From NCBI RefSeq assembly GCF_017311165.1, contig NZ_CP062973.1, forward strand, positions 248,001 through 312,000: a stretch of DNA of 64,000 nucleotides. Reading direction: 5' to 3'. Origin of the DNA: Psychroflexus sp. ALD_RP9. Its GTDB lineage: Bacteria; Bacteroidota; Bacteroidia; Flavobacteriales; Flavobacteriaceae. This document shows, in pieces, positions 46,784 to 55,650 of this stretch. Position 1 is the stretch's first letter, and each line of letters starts with the position of its first letter. Position numbers and translations under genes: made by a program. The notes below the pieces were generated by a model. The model was not told where the DNA came from and made no database searches. It saw only the letters and a program-made list of their open reading frames with translations.

Positions 46784-46791
46784 TACATTTG
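46784..46791 (+). promoter_or_regulatory. Promoter -7 box of the MarR / fatty-acid operon
   Basis: TACATTTG, a perfect TAnnTTTG, 20 bp before the ATG at 46812. The palindrome at 46761-46772 covers the expected -33 position, consistent with steric repression. Confidence 0.6.
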
Positions 46792-46811
46792 AAGAGATCC
46801 TTTTTTAAAAA

Positions 46812-47288
46812 ATGAGAGAAAAAACAATAGACTATATATTAAGGTCAACTTGGATAGCAGTTGCTAAAATGTATAATGAAGAGGCAGCTAAAAAATCAAG
46901 TACAATGGCAACTGGGTTTGCGCTATTAAGTATAGACCCAGAAGATGGAACACCTTCAACAGCTTTAGGACCAAAAATGGGTGTTGAATCTACAAGCCTA
47001 TCTCGTACCTTAAAAACTATGGAAGAAAAAAACTTGATTAGACGTGAAAAAAACCCGAAAGACGGGAGAAGCGTGTTAATTCATTTAACCGATTTCGGAA
47101 TTGATATGAGAAATTTTTCAAAAGAAGTCGTATTAGGTTTTGACCAAGCAGTAAAAGATAATATCAGTGAATCTGAATTGAAAACTTTTATAAAAGTTGC
47201 TGAAAAAATTCAAGACATGATTACTGAAAAAACAATTTATAAAAACAAAGTTTATAAAAGCATCAATACTTATGAAAAGAAGAATTAA
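46812..47288 (+). CDS. MarR-family transcriptional regulator of the beta-oxidation operon
   Basis: 158 residues. A winged helix-turn-helix occupies the middle: GPKMGVESTSLSRTLKTMEEK is the recognition helix and NLIRREKNPKDGRSVLIHLTD the wing. It is first gene of an operon with fadN-, fadA- and acyl-CoA-dehydrogenase-type genes, overlapping the next gene by 17 bp. It most likely represses the operon until an acyl-CoA or fatty acid ligand binds. A palindrome in the promoter is the likely site. Confidence 0.9.
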   Translation: MREKTIDYILRSTWIAVAKMYNEEAAKKSSTMATGFALLSIDPEDGTPSTALGPKMGVESTSLSRTLKTMEEKNLIRREKNPKDGRSVLIHLTDFGIDMRNFSKEVVLGFDQAVKDNISESELKTFIKVAEKIQDMITEKTIYKNKVYKSINTYEKKN

Positions 47289-49677
47289 AAAAGTAGCTGT
47301 AATTGGTTCAGGTATTATGGGAAGCGGCATTGCATGCCATTTTGCTAATATCGGCGTAGAAGTTCTACTACTCGATATAGTGCCCAATGAACTTAATGAA
47401 AAAGAAAAACAACAAGGAAAATCCTTAAACGATAAATCTGTTAGAAATCGTATTGTAAACCAAGCATTACAAAGTTCCTTAAAGTCAAATCCTTCACCAA
47501 TTTATCATAAAGACTTTGCAAAACGTATTGAAACCGGAAATCTTGAAGATGATATTTCAAAAATTAAAGATGCTGACTGGATTATCGAAGTCGTTGTTGA
47601 ACGATTAGATATCAAGCAGCAAGTATTTGAAAATCTAGAGAAATACAGAACACCAGGAACTTTAATTTCTTCAAATACGTCGGGAATTCCTATAAAATTC
47701 ATGAATGAAGGCAGATCTGAAGATTTCAAAAAACACTTCTGCGGAACCCATTTCTTTAACCCACCACGTTACCTTAAGTTACTAGAAATTATTCCAGGAC
47801 CTGACACTTCAACCGAGGTTTTAGATTTCCTTAATGAATATGGCGAAAAATACTTAGGCAAAACTACCGTTGTTGCAAAAGATACGCCAGCATTCATTGG
47901 TAATAGAATAGGTATTTTCAGCATTATGAGTCTATTCCATATGGTCAAAGATATGGACATGACAATCGAAGAGGTTGATAAGCTAACAGGACCAGTAATA
48001 GGTAGACCAAAATCAGCAACTTTTAGAACAGTTGATGTTGTAGGTTTAGATACTTTGGTACACGTGGCTAATGGACTTTATGAAAATGTCCCTAAAGACG
48101 AGCAACACGACCTGTTTAAGCTACCTGACTTCATCAGCCACATGATGGAAAATAAATGGTTGGGCAGTAAAACTGGACAAGGATTTTACAAAAAAATTAA
48201 ACATGACGATGGTTCTAGCGAAATTAAATCGTTAGACTTAAGCTCACTTGAATACCGTTCAAAGCAGCGTGCAAAATTTGACACACTTGAAAAAACTAAA
48301 TCGATTGATCGAGTTGCCAACCGCTTTCCGGTATTAGTTGAAGGAAAAGATAAGGCAGGCAAATTTTACAGAAAAAACTTTGCAGCACTTTTTGCCTATG
48401 TGCAAAATAGAATACCAGAAATTACAGATGCAATTTACAAAATTGATGATGCTATGAAAGCTGGCTTTGGCTGGCAACATGGACCATTTCAAATTTGGGA
48501 TGCTATTGGTTTAGAAAAAGGTATTCAATTAATGAAAGATGAAGGCTTTGAAATTGCAGAATGGGTCACAAAACTATCTGAATCCAAACAAAAATCTTTT
48601 TATCATGTAAAATCTGGTAAAACTTATTACTATGAAATAGATAAAAAAACACATGAAAAAATTCCTGGTCAAGATGCATTTATCATCCTTGACAATATCA
48701 GAGAAAGCAATGAAGTTTATAGCAATAAAGATTTAGTTGCTGAAGATCTTGGTGACGGTATTTTAAATATTGAATTCAGAAGTAAGATGAATTCTATCGG
48801 TGGCGATGTCCTTAATGGAATTAACACCGCTATGGATATTGCAGAAAAAGAATATGACGGTGTTGTAATTTCTAATACTGGAGATAACTTTTCGGTTGGT
48901 GCTAACATCGGTATGATTTTCATGTTTGCAGTCGAGCAAGAGTATGAAGAATTAAATGGCGCAATTAAATATTTCCAAGACACGATGATGCGTATGCGTT
49001 ACTCTTCTATCCCAACTGTAGCTGCTCCACACCAAATGGCACTTGGTGGCGGTTGCGAATTATCAATGCACGCAGATAAAATAGTAGCTCATGCTGAAAC
49101 TTACATTGGTTTAGTTGAATTTGGTGTTGGTGTTATCCCTGGTGGAGGTGGCTCTAAAGAAATGACCAGACGAGCCGCAATGACTTTCCAAAAAGATGAT
49201 GTTGAATTGAATAGACTGAGAGAAAATTTCTTAACAATAGGAATGGCTAAAGTAGCTAAATCTGCACACGAAGCTTATGATTTAAATATTCTTGAAAGCG
49301 GAAAAGATATTGTTGTTGTTAGCCGAGACCGACAATTAGCAATCGCTAAAGAGCAAGCCAAATTAATGGCTCAAAACGGCTATAGTCAACCTGTTAAAAC
49401 GAATGATATTAAAGTTTTGGGTAGACAAGCTTTAGGCGCATTTTTAGTAGGAACTGACCAAATGAAAGCTGGTAAATATATTAGTGAACATGATCAAAAA
49501 ATTGCTAATAAATTAGCTTACGTAATGTCTGGAGGAGACTTATCTGAAGCCAATTATGTATCTGAACAATATCTGTTAGATCTAGAACGCGAAGCATTTT
49601 TATCCTTATGCGGTGAACGTAAAACTTTAGAACGTTTACAGCATATGATTAAGAAAGGTAAGCCATTAAGAAACTAA
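47272..49677 (+). CDS. fadN: 3-hydroxyacyl-CoA dehydrogenase / enoyl-CoA hydratase fusion, FadN type
   Basis: 801 residues. The dehydrogenase half comes first: NAD-binding GSGIMGSG at 12-19, FCGTHFFNPPRYLKLLEII and the catalytic His in this segment. The second half is an enoyl-CoA hydratase / isomerase of the crotonase family (about 480-690), with VVISNTGDNFSVGANIGM and LGGGCELSMHADKIVAHAET. The order is opposite to E. coli FadB, so the FadN type (as in Bacillus) is meant. It performs hydration and oxidation steps of beta-oxidation. The gene starts 17 bp inside the MarR gene. Confidence 0.92.
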   Translation: MKRRIKKVAVIGSGIMGSGIACHFANIGVEVLLLDIVPNELNEKEKQQGKSLNDKSVRNRIVNQALQSSLKSNPSPIYHKDFAKRIETGNLEDDISKIKDADWIIEVVVERLDIKQQVFENLEKYRTPGTLISSNTSGIPIKFMNEGRSEDFKKHFCGTHFFNPPRYLKLLEIIPGPDTSTEVLDFLNEYGEKYLGKTTVVAKDTPAFIGNRIGIFSIMSLFHMVKDMDMTIEEVDKLTGPVIGRPKSATFRTVDVVGLDTLVHVANGLYENVPKDEQHDLFKLPDFISHMMENKWLGSKTGQGFYKKIKHDDGSSEIKSLDLSSLEYRSKQRAKFDTLEKTKSIDRVANRFPVLVEGKDKAGKFYRKNFAALFAYVQNRIPEITDAIYKIDDAMKAGFGWQHGPFQIWDAIGLEKGIQLMKDEGFEIAEWVTKLSESKQKSFYHVKSGKTYYYEIDKKTHEKIPGQDAFIILDNIRESNEVYSNKDLVAEDLGDGILNIEFRSKMNSIGGDVLNGINTAMDIAEKEYDGVVISNTGDNFSVGANIGMIFMFAVEQEYEELNGAIKYFQDTMMRMRYSSIPTVAAPHQMALGGGCELSMHADKIVAHAETYIGLVEFGVGVIPGGGGSKEMTRRAAMTFQKDDVELNRLRENFLTIGMAKVAKSAHEAYDLNILESGKDIVVVSRDRQLAIAKEQAKLMAQNGYSQPVKTNDIKVLGRQALGAFLVGTDQMKAGKYISEHDQKIANKLAYVMSGGDLSEANYVSEQYLLDLEREAFLSLCGERKTLERLQHMIKKGKPLRN

Positions 49678-49687
49678 AATATAAAAT

Positions 49688-49715
49688 TAAGATGTTAGAA
49701 ATTAGATAGTAGGCT
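49688..49715. repeat. Left flank of the four-helix-bundle gene: 7-bp-period TTAGA repeats
   Basis: Consecutive heptads TAAGATG, TTAGAAA, TTAGATA and GTAGGCT occur just after fadN. Two are close matches and two are degenerate. Their complement matches the pattern on the other side of the inserted gene (50096-50130), so the arrays lie in inverted orientation. Confidence 0.5.
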
Positions 49716-49732
49716 AAAATTAATCGATAATA

Positions 49733-50089
49733 ATGCATAACGATAAAGAATTAAAAATAGAAAAAAAGTCAATAAACTTTGTTGAAAATAGACTTCAACT
49801 CATAACAAATTGTCCAAATTCTGAAAAGTATGCTTTAATCGGTCAAATTAAAAGAATTGCTACTTCTGTTGCTTCCAAAATTTCGGAAAGAGCTAGCAGA
49901 AACATTTATAAAGATTACAACAGATTTTTATCAATCTCTAAAAAATCTTTAAATAAATTTAATACTCAACTAATCATATGCTATCGTCTAAATTTTATGG
50001 ATAGTAAAGTGTTAGATTGGTTGAAGGATAAAAATAATGAAAACATTAAAATGATTTATAAACTTAATCAAAGCTTGGATCTTAAGTAA
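49733..50089 (+). CDS. Four-helix-bundle protein (23S rRNA intervening-sequence / Avd-like family)
   Basis: 118 residues, all helical. KKSINFVENRLQLITNCPNSEKYALIGQ and IKRIATSVASKISERASR match the four-helix-bundle family found inside 23S rRNA intervening sequences and, as Avd, in diversity-generating retroelements. No reverse transcriptase or template repeats are nearby. The gene sits in a fatty-acid operon with which it has no obvious link. It is flanked by 7-bp-period repeats in inverted orientation and looks like a small inserted cassette. Function is unknown. Confidence 0.8.
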   Translation: MHNDKELKIEKKSINFVENRLQLITNCPNSEKYALIGQIKRIATSVASKISERASRNIYKDYNRFLSISKKSLNKFNTQLIICYRLNFMDSKVLDWLKDKNNENIKMIYKLNQSLDLK

Positions 50090-50095
50090 GTAAAA

Positions 50096-50130
50096 ACTTA
50101 AATCTAAGTTCTAAAATCTAAATATCAGAT
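50096..50130. repeat. Right flank of the four-helix-bundle gene: 7-bp-period TCTAA repeats
   Basis: Five consecutive heptads, ACTTAAA, TCTAAGT, TCTAAAA, TCTAAAT and ATCAGAT, end exactly at the fadA start codon. The middle three share TCTAA at 50103, 50110 and 50117. They are the reverse complement of the left-flank pattern. Confidence 0.6.
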
Positions 50131-51318
50131 ATGAAAACAGCATATATAGTAAAAGGATATAGAACTGCAGTTGGAAAGGCACCAAAAGGTGTGTTTCGTT
50201 TTAAAAGACCAGATGATTTGGCTGCTGAGACAATTGACTACATGATGAAGCAATTACCTGAGTTTGACAAATCAAGAATTGATGATGTTATTGTTGGAAA
50301 CGCAATGCCAGAAGCTGAACAAGGATTAAATATGGGTCGATTGGTCTCACTAATGGGATTAAAATCTGAAGAAGTTCCGGGAGTAACGGTTAACAGATAT
50401 TGTGCTTCTGGTATTGAAACTATTGCAATGGCTTCAGCAAAAATTCAAAGTGGAATGGCTAACTGTATTATAGCTGGTGGAGCCGAAAGTATGAGCTACA
50501 TTCCAATGGGTGGTTACAAGCCTGTACCAAATTATAAAACTGCAAAAGCTGGAAACGAAAGTTATTATTGGGGAATGGGCTTAACTGCAGAAGCGGTCGC
50601 AGAAAAGTATAAAATCAACGCAAAAGACCAAAATGAATTTGCCTTTAACTCTCATCAAAAAGCCATTAAAGCCCAAAAAGAAAATAGATTTCAAGACCAA
50701 ATCGTTCCAATTGAAGTTGAAGATATCTTTGTAGATCCTCAAGGAAAAAAACAATCAAGAACTTACACTGTTCAAGAAGACCAAGGTCCTAGAGCTGACA
50801 CCTCAGAAGAAGTTTTAAATAAATTAAGACCAGTATTTGCCGAAGGCGGTAGTGTAACAGCTGGTAATTCTTCTCAAATGAGTGATGGCGCAGCTTTTGT
50901 TATGATAATGAGTGAAGATATGGTCAAAGAATTAAATCTAGAACCTGTTGCTAGACTTGTATCATACGCGACAGTTGGTGTAGAGCCAAAAATTATGGGT
51001 ATTGGGCCTGTAAAAGCGATTCCAAAAGCTTTAAACCAAGCCAATTTAAAATTAAATGATATTGAACTCATAGAACTTAATGAAGCCTTTGCTTCTCAAT
51101 CACTTGCTGTTGCAAGAGAATTAGATATTAATCAAGACATCTTAAATGTAAATGGTGGTGCTATTGCTTTAGGCCATCCATTAGGTTGTACTGGTGCAAA
51201 ACTATCTGTCCAAATTTTTGACGAAATGAAAAAAAGAAAACTAAAAAATAAATATTCTATGGTTACCATGTGCGTAGGGACTGGACAAGGTGCTGCAGGA
51301 ATTTATGAAGTATATTAA
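50131..51318 (+). CDS. fadA: Acetyl-CoA C-acyltransferase (3-ketoacyl-CoA thiolase)
   Basis: 395 residues of the thiolase family. It cleaves 3-ketoacyl-CoA with CoA. The acyl-accepting Cys91 is in VNRYCASGIETIAMA. The His in NGGAIALGHPLGCTGAK and the Cys in MVTMCVGTGQGAAGI complete the catalytic triad. Typical length. It lies between the four-helix-bundle gene (41 bp upstream) and the acyl-CoA dehydrogenase (12 bp downstream) and belongs to the MarR-controlled operon. Confidence 0.94.
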   Translation: MKTAYIVKGYRTAVGKAPKGVFRFKRPDDLAAETIDYMMKQLPEFDKSRIDDVIVGNAMPEAEQGLNMGRLVSLMGLKSEEVPGVTVNRYCASGIETIAMASAKIQSGMANCIIAGGAESMSYIPMGGYKPVPNYKTAKAGNESYYWGMGLTAEAVAEKYKINAKDQNEFAFNSHQKAIKAQKENRFQDQIVPIEVEDIFVDPQGKKQSRTYTVQEDQGPRADTSEEVLNKLRPVFAEGGSVTAGNSSQMSDGAAFVMIMSEDMVKELNLEPVARLVSYATVGVEPKIMGIGPVKAIPKALNQANLKLNDIELIELNEAFASQSLAVARELDINQDILNVNGGAIALGHPLGCTGAKLSVQIFDEMKKRKLKNKYSMVTMCVGTGQGAAGIYEVY

Positions 51319-51330
51319 AAATTAGATAAA

Positions 51331-53130
51331 ATGGAAAAAAAAGATAACATGATACGCGGTGGACAATTTATTGTAAATGAAACAAAAGCTGAAGACATTT
51401 TTACGCCTGAAGACTTTTCAGATGAACAAAAAATGATGCGAGACTCTGTTAAAGAATTTGTAGACAGAGAGATTTGGCCTAAAAAAGAAGAATTTGAGAA
51501 AAAAAATTATGACTTAACTGAAGACGTCATGCGTAAAGCTGGTGAACTTGGTTTTTTAGGTGTTGCAGTACCTGAAGAATATGGCGGACTAGGAATGGAT
51601 TTTGTCTCAACAATGTTAGTATGTGATTATATTTCAGGTGCTACAGGTTCATTTAGTACAGCTTTTGGTGCTCATACAGGTATTGGCACCTTGCCAATTA
51701 CATTATATGGTACCGAAGAACAAAAGAAAAAATACATCCCTAAATTGGCCACCGGCGAGTGGTTTGGCGCTTATTGTTTAACTGAACCTGGTGCTGGTTC
51801 TGATGCTAATTCAGGAAAAACGAAAGCGGTCTTATCTGAAGACGGAACCCATTACAAAATCACTGGCCAAAAGATGTGGATTTCTAATGCTGGCTTTTGT
51901 GACTTGTTTATCGTATTTGCACGCATTGAAGATGATAAAAATATTACAGGATTTATAGTCGAAAAAGATTTAGAAAATGGAATATCAATGGGTGATGAAG
52001 AGAAAAAACTTGGGATTCACTCCTCTTCTACTCGTCAAGTTTTCTTTAATGAAACAAAAGTCCCTGTTGAAAATATTTTAGGTGAACGTAATGGCGGATT
52101 CAAAATTGCAATGAATGCACTAAATGTCGGTAGAATAAAACTAGCTGCTGCTTGTTTAGATGCTCAAAGACGAACCATTTCATCTGCCGTTCAATACGCT
52201 AATGATCGTGTTCAATTTAATACACCTATTTCAAAATTTGGCGCTATTCGTTCTAAATTAGCAGAAATGGCAACAGCCGCATATGCTGGTGAAGCTGCAA
52301 GTTACAGAGCAGCTAAAAATATTGAGGACCGAATCAACGCTAGAAAAGAACAGGGTAACTCTCATCAAGAGGCTGAATTAAAAGGTGTTGAAGAATTTGC
52401 TATCGAGTGCTCAATTTTAAAAGTAGCCGTTTCAGAAGATATTCAAAATTGTTCAGACGAAGGTATTCAGATTTATGGCGGAATGGGCTTTTCTGCTGAT
52501 ACACCTATGGAATCAGCATGGAGAGATGCGAGAATTGCCAGAATTTATGAGGGAACCAATGAAATAAACCGAATGCTTTCTGTTGGGATGTTAGTTAAAA
52601 AAGCAATGAAAGGTCATGTAGATTTTATGGGACCAGCGCAAGCTGTTGCAGACGAATTAACAGGTATCCCTTCATTTGATACACCCGATTTTTCTGAATT
52701 ACTTTCAGAAGAGAAAGATATGATTAAAAAGCTTAAAAAAGTATTTTTAATGGTTGCAGGTGCTGCAGCACAAAAATTTGGAACCGAATTAGAAGAGCAC
52801 CAACAATTACTTTTAGCTTCAGCCGATATCTTAATTGAGATTTACATGGCAGAATCTGCAATCCTCAGAGCTGAAAAAAATGCAAAAATTAAGGGTGAAG
52901 ATTCTCAAAATGTACAAATAGCAATGGCAAAACTTAAACTTTATAATGCTGTAGAGAAAATCAATAAAAAAGCTAAAGAAGGTATTATTTCATTTGCTGA
53001 AGGTGATGAACAAAAAATGATGCTTATGGGATTAAAGCGATTTACCAAATATCACAACTATCCAAATATTGTTGAATTAAGAAATACAATTGCAGATCGT
53101 GTAGTTGAAGATAACGGCTATAAGCTTTAA
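51331..53130 (+). CDS. Acyl-CoA dehydrogenase
   Basis: 599 residues, longer than classical 380-residue forms. The core (about 25-420) has the FAD and substrate motifs AYCLTEPGAGSDANSG, KMWISNAGF and the C-terminal active-site region YGGMGFSADTPMESAWRDARIARIYEGTNEI, where Glu in YEGTNE is the usual base. A C-terminal domain of about 170 residues fits the long-chain (FadE-like / VLCAD-like) subgroup. It performs the first step of beta-oxidation. Last gene of the operon, before a strong hairpin. Confidence 0.93.
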   Translation: MEKKDNMIRGGQFIVNETKAEDIFTPEDFSDEQKMMRDSVKEFVDREIWPKKEEFEKKNYDLTEDVMRKAGELGFLGVAVPEEYGGLGMDFVSTMLVCDYISGATGSFSTAFGAHTGIGTLPITLYGTEEQKKKYIPKLATGEWFGAYCLTEPGAGSDANSGKTKAVLSEDGTHYKITGQKMWISNAGFCDLFIVFARIEDDKNITGFIVEKDLENGISMGDEEKKLGIHSSSTRQVFFNETKVPVENILGERNGGFKIAMNALNVGRIKLAAACLDAQRRTISSAVQYANDRVQFNTPISKFGAIRSKLAEMATAAYAGEAASYRAAKNIEDRINARKEQGNSHQEAELKGVEEFAIECSILKVAVSEDIQNCSDEGIQIYGGMGFSADTPMESAWRDARIARIYEGTNEINRMLSVGMLVKKAMKGHVDFMGPAQAVADELTGIPSFDTPDFSELLSEEKDMIKKLKKVFLMVAGAAAQKFGTELEEHQQLLLASADILIEIYMAESAILRAEKNAKIKGEDSQNVQIAMAKLKLYNAVEKINKKAKEGIISFAEGDEQKMMLMGLKRFTKYHNYPNIVELRNTIADRVVEDNGYKL

Positions 53131-53150
53131 AATAGATTAACAAAAAAGTA

Positions 53151-53190
53151 TATATAAAAAGCTCACCTAAATAGGTGAGCTTTTTATATA
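53151..53190 (+). terminator. Terminator of the beta-oxidation operon
   Basis: A perfect 18-bp inverted repeat (53151-53168 with 53173-53190) surrounds a 4-base loop AAAT. The core AAGCTCACCT / AGGTGAGCTT is followed by T, and the A and T flanks make it symmetric. Confidence 0.9.
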
Positions 53191-53226
53191 TTGTCATATT
53201 CTTAAATGTAACCTAAACATATTAGC

Positions 53227-55542
53227 ATGAAACATTTCATAACCCTAGCTTTTACTATCTTTTGTGTGTGTCAGATATTCTCACAAGAAAATCCCTACAT
53301 AAAAAAACATCAAGCCTATTTTGATATGCCAAGAGAATCATTATTTATTCACTTAAATAAATCAAAGCTAATTAAAGAAGAAAGTTTGTGGCTAAAAGGT
53401 TATGCTTTAAACAGACAAACTGACAAGCTTCACCAAAACATAACTAATGTTAACTTGTCTATTTATAATAGTCAAGGTCAATTACTAAACTCTAAAATGT
53501 TACTCGCTAATCAAGGCATCTTCATAAGTCAAGTAAAAATTGACAGCACATATCTGCCCGGAAAGTATTTTATAAAAGCGATGACCAACTATATGAATAA
53601 CTTTAAAGAGCCTGACGTTTTTATTGAGTCATTTGAGGTTATTAACGAAATTAAAACACCTGAACTTCCAAAGCAAAAGTTTAGAATTAAGATAAAGCCT
53701 GAAAGCCAAAATTTAGTATATGGCTTAAGTAATAATTTAGGCATTAGAGTAGAAAGCTTAAACCATGTTGGCTTAAAAACAAATATTGATTTAATTGAAA
53801 ACAATAAAATTATTAAGCAAATTAAGAGTAGTAAAAACGGTTTAGCGCTTCTTAATTTTAAACCACAAAAAGGAAATGAATATAAAGTCAGAGCTACAAC
53901 TAATGGTGGATATAGTGAAGAGTATTTTATAAACCAAATAGAGTCAAGTGGAATTTGTATGCAGCTCAAAAAAATTAAAGATTACTTATTTTTTAATATT
54001 GAAGCCACAAAAGATATTAATGTAGAAGACCTTACACTTTTTATTCATCAAGAAGAAAAATTCTTATCAAAAAAATTAAAGCTAAAAGACTTAAATAAAG
54101 GCTTAGCATTTCCCACAGATAAACTATTTCAGGGGCTAAATACAATATTGATCTTAAAAGATGATCAGCCTTTATTAGAGCGTATATTTTTTAATACAAC
54201 ATCAGATGTTACTAAATTCAAGGGTAACTATACTATTAACCAGGTTAAAAACACAGATTCTATACAAGTTAACCTTGAGTTTATAGAAAAATCTGAGCTT
54301 CAATTAAGTGCTTCGGTCCTACCTAAAAATCAAATTACCTATAACTATCACAACAACATATTAAAAAACTTCAGATTTAGACCTTATTTGACACCTGATA
54401 GCTATTCATTAATTAAAAGCCTCGGCCATATATCTAAAGCTGAATTAGATATTGTGATGTTAATGAGTGAAAGTCGATATACAAAAAACATTTCAAAATA
54501 TAAGGCGCCTGAGTTAAATTATGAAAGACAAAATGGGGTGAAGCAAACACTAAATATTAATCAAAAATTGAAGCCAAATGACATTTTACTTTTAGGTATA
54601 GGAACACAATTCAATAAAGAGTTTACAGAATATTTAAATAACCGAAGAAAATTTGAATTTCAAAATCGCTATCCAATCAATTCGGAAGTACAAAAATTTG
54701 CTATTATCACAAAACAAAGAAACTTTAAAGCTCCTAAATTAGCTTTAAAGCATACATTTATTTTTCAAGATAATTTTGACATCAATTTTAATAAATATGT
54801 ACCCGAACAAAAAAGTATGTATTCTGAAACTAATCTGTCTAGCTCTAGAATTGTTTCAAATTTCACAAATACCAATCAATTAGATGAAGTGTTAATATCA
54901 ACTTCAAAAAAGAGAGAAAAAAAGAATAAAGTCAAGCTAACTAGAGGCGATAAAGAAGACATCACAGAAGACGAAGTAAAACGCTTTTTTAAGCTCTCGG
55001 TTTATCTAAGATATAAAGGGTTTAAGGTACTTGATCAACAAGGAACTTTTAGTGTACAAACCTTTTCTCAACGCTCTATAAGTGGTAGTAATGAAGTTGC
55101 AATAATATTAGATGGTGCACGTTTAACAGACACTTCTTTTTTAAGTAATGTACCTTTAAATCAATTTGAATCAGTAACAATTAATAAAAGTGGATTTGGA
55201 GAAGGTTTATTTGGTGCCAACGGAGTTATTAAGCTTGAAAGTAGAAAAACTGCAATTTATGGTGATGATAAAGATCAGTTATTTACAAATGTTGAAATTA
55301 AAGATGGTTTTGCCCCAATTAAAAAATTCAAAAACCCAAATTATAACTTTTATAACACTCAGGTTTTTAAGAAGCTTGGAACTATAGCTTGGTTCCCTAA
55401 CCTTCAGGTAAAAAGTGAAAAACCTAGCCTTAAGCTAAAAATTGTTGATACAAAACTAGACTCAATTATAATTTTTATTGAAGGAATTACTAAAGGCGGT
55501 CAACTTCATAGCTATAAAATACCAATAGCTATATCAAAATAG
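53227..55542 (+). CDS. Large secreted protein with MG2-like N-terminus and TonB-plug-like C-terminal domain
   Basis: 771 residues. Signal peptide ends near QIFSQ. The N-terminal part (about 25-140, with ESLFIHLNKSKLIKEESLWLK and LLANQGIFISQVKID) resembles the MG2-like domain of Bacteroidota envelope proteins. Near residues 605-680 a plug-like domain includes VAIILDGARLTD and FESVTINKSGFGEGLFGANG. No 22-strand barrel follows, so it is not a receptor by itself. Similar proteins are seen in many Bacteroidota without a known role. Possibly a plug-bearing partner of surface proteins, which is inference. Confidence 0.7.
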   Translation: MKHFITLAFTIFCVCQIFSQENPYIKKHQAYFDMPRESLFIHLNKSKLIKEESLWLKGYALNRQTDKLHQNITNVNLSIYNSQGQLLNSKMLLANQGIFISQVKIDSTYLPGKYFIKAMTNYMNNFKEPDVFIESFEVINEIKTPELPKQKFRIKIKPESQNLVYGLSNNLGIRVESLNHVGLKTNIDLIENNKIIKQIKSSKNGLALLNFKPQKGNEYKVRATTNGGYSEEYFINQIESSGICMQLKKIKDYLFFNIEATKDINVEDLTLFIHQEEKFLSKKLKLKDLNKGLAFPTDKLFQGLNTILILKDDQPLLERIFFNTTSDVTKFKGNYTINQVKNTDSIQVNLEFIEKSELQLSASVLPKNQITYNYHNNILKNFRFRPYLTPDSYSLIKSLGHISKAELDIVMLMSESRYTKNISKYKAPELNYERQNGVKQTLNINQKLKPNDILLLGIGTQFNKEFTEYLNNRRKFEFQNRYPINSEVQKFAIITKQRNFKAPKLALKHTFIFQDNFDINFNKYVPEQKSMYSETNLSSSRIVSNFTNTNQLDEVLISTSKKREKKNKVKLTRGDKEDITEDEVKRFFKLSVYLRYKGFKVLDQQGTFSVQTFSQRSISGSNEVAIILDGARLTDTSFLSNVPLNQFESVTINKSGFGEGLFGANGVIKLESRKTAIYGDDKDQLFTNVEIKDGFAPIKKFKNPNYNFYNTQVFKKLGTIAWFPNLQVKSEKPSLKLKIVDTKLDSIIIFIEGITKGGQLHSYKIPIAISK

Positions 55543-55650
55543 CTTCAAAATTTAAAACATCACTTTTAGTCAAATCAATAATATGTTAAAAAGTATTAAT
55601 TTGTGATAGGTTGCTCATTTGCTTTTTAATTTTACGAAAAACATAAAACA

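Noticed and set aside
49733..50089. Diversity-generating retroelement based on the Avd-like protein
   Set aside because: No reverse transcriptase, template repeat or variable repeat is near; only the accessory-type fold is shared.
53151..53190. Perfect 40-bp inverted repeat as a mobile-element end
   Set aside because: The short AAAT loop, T flank and position after an operon fit a terminator; no transposase or second copy is present.
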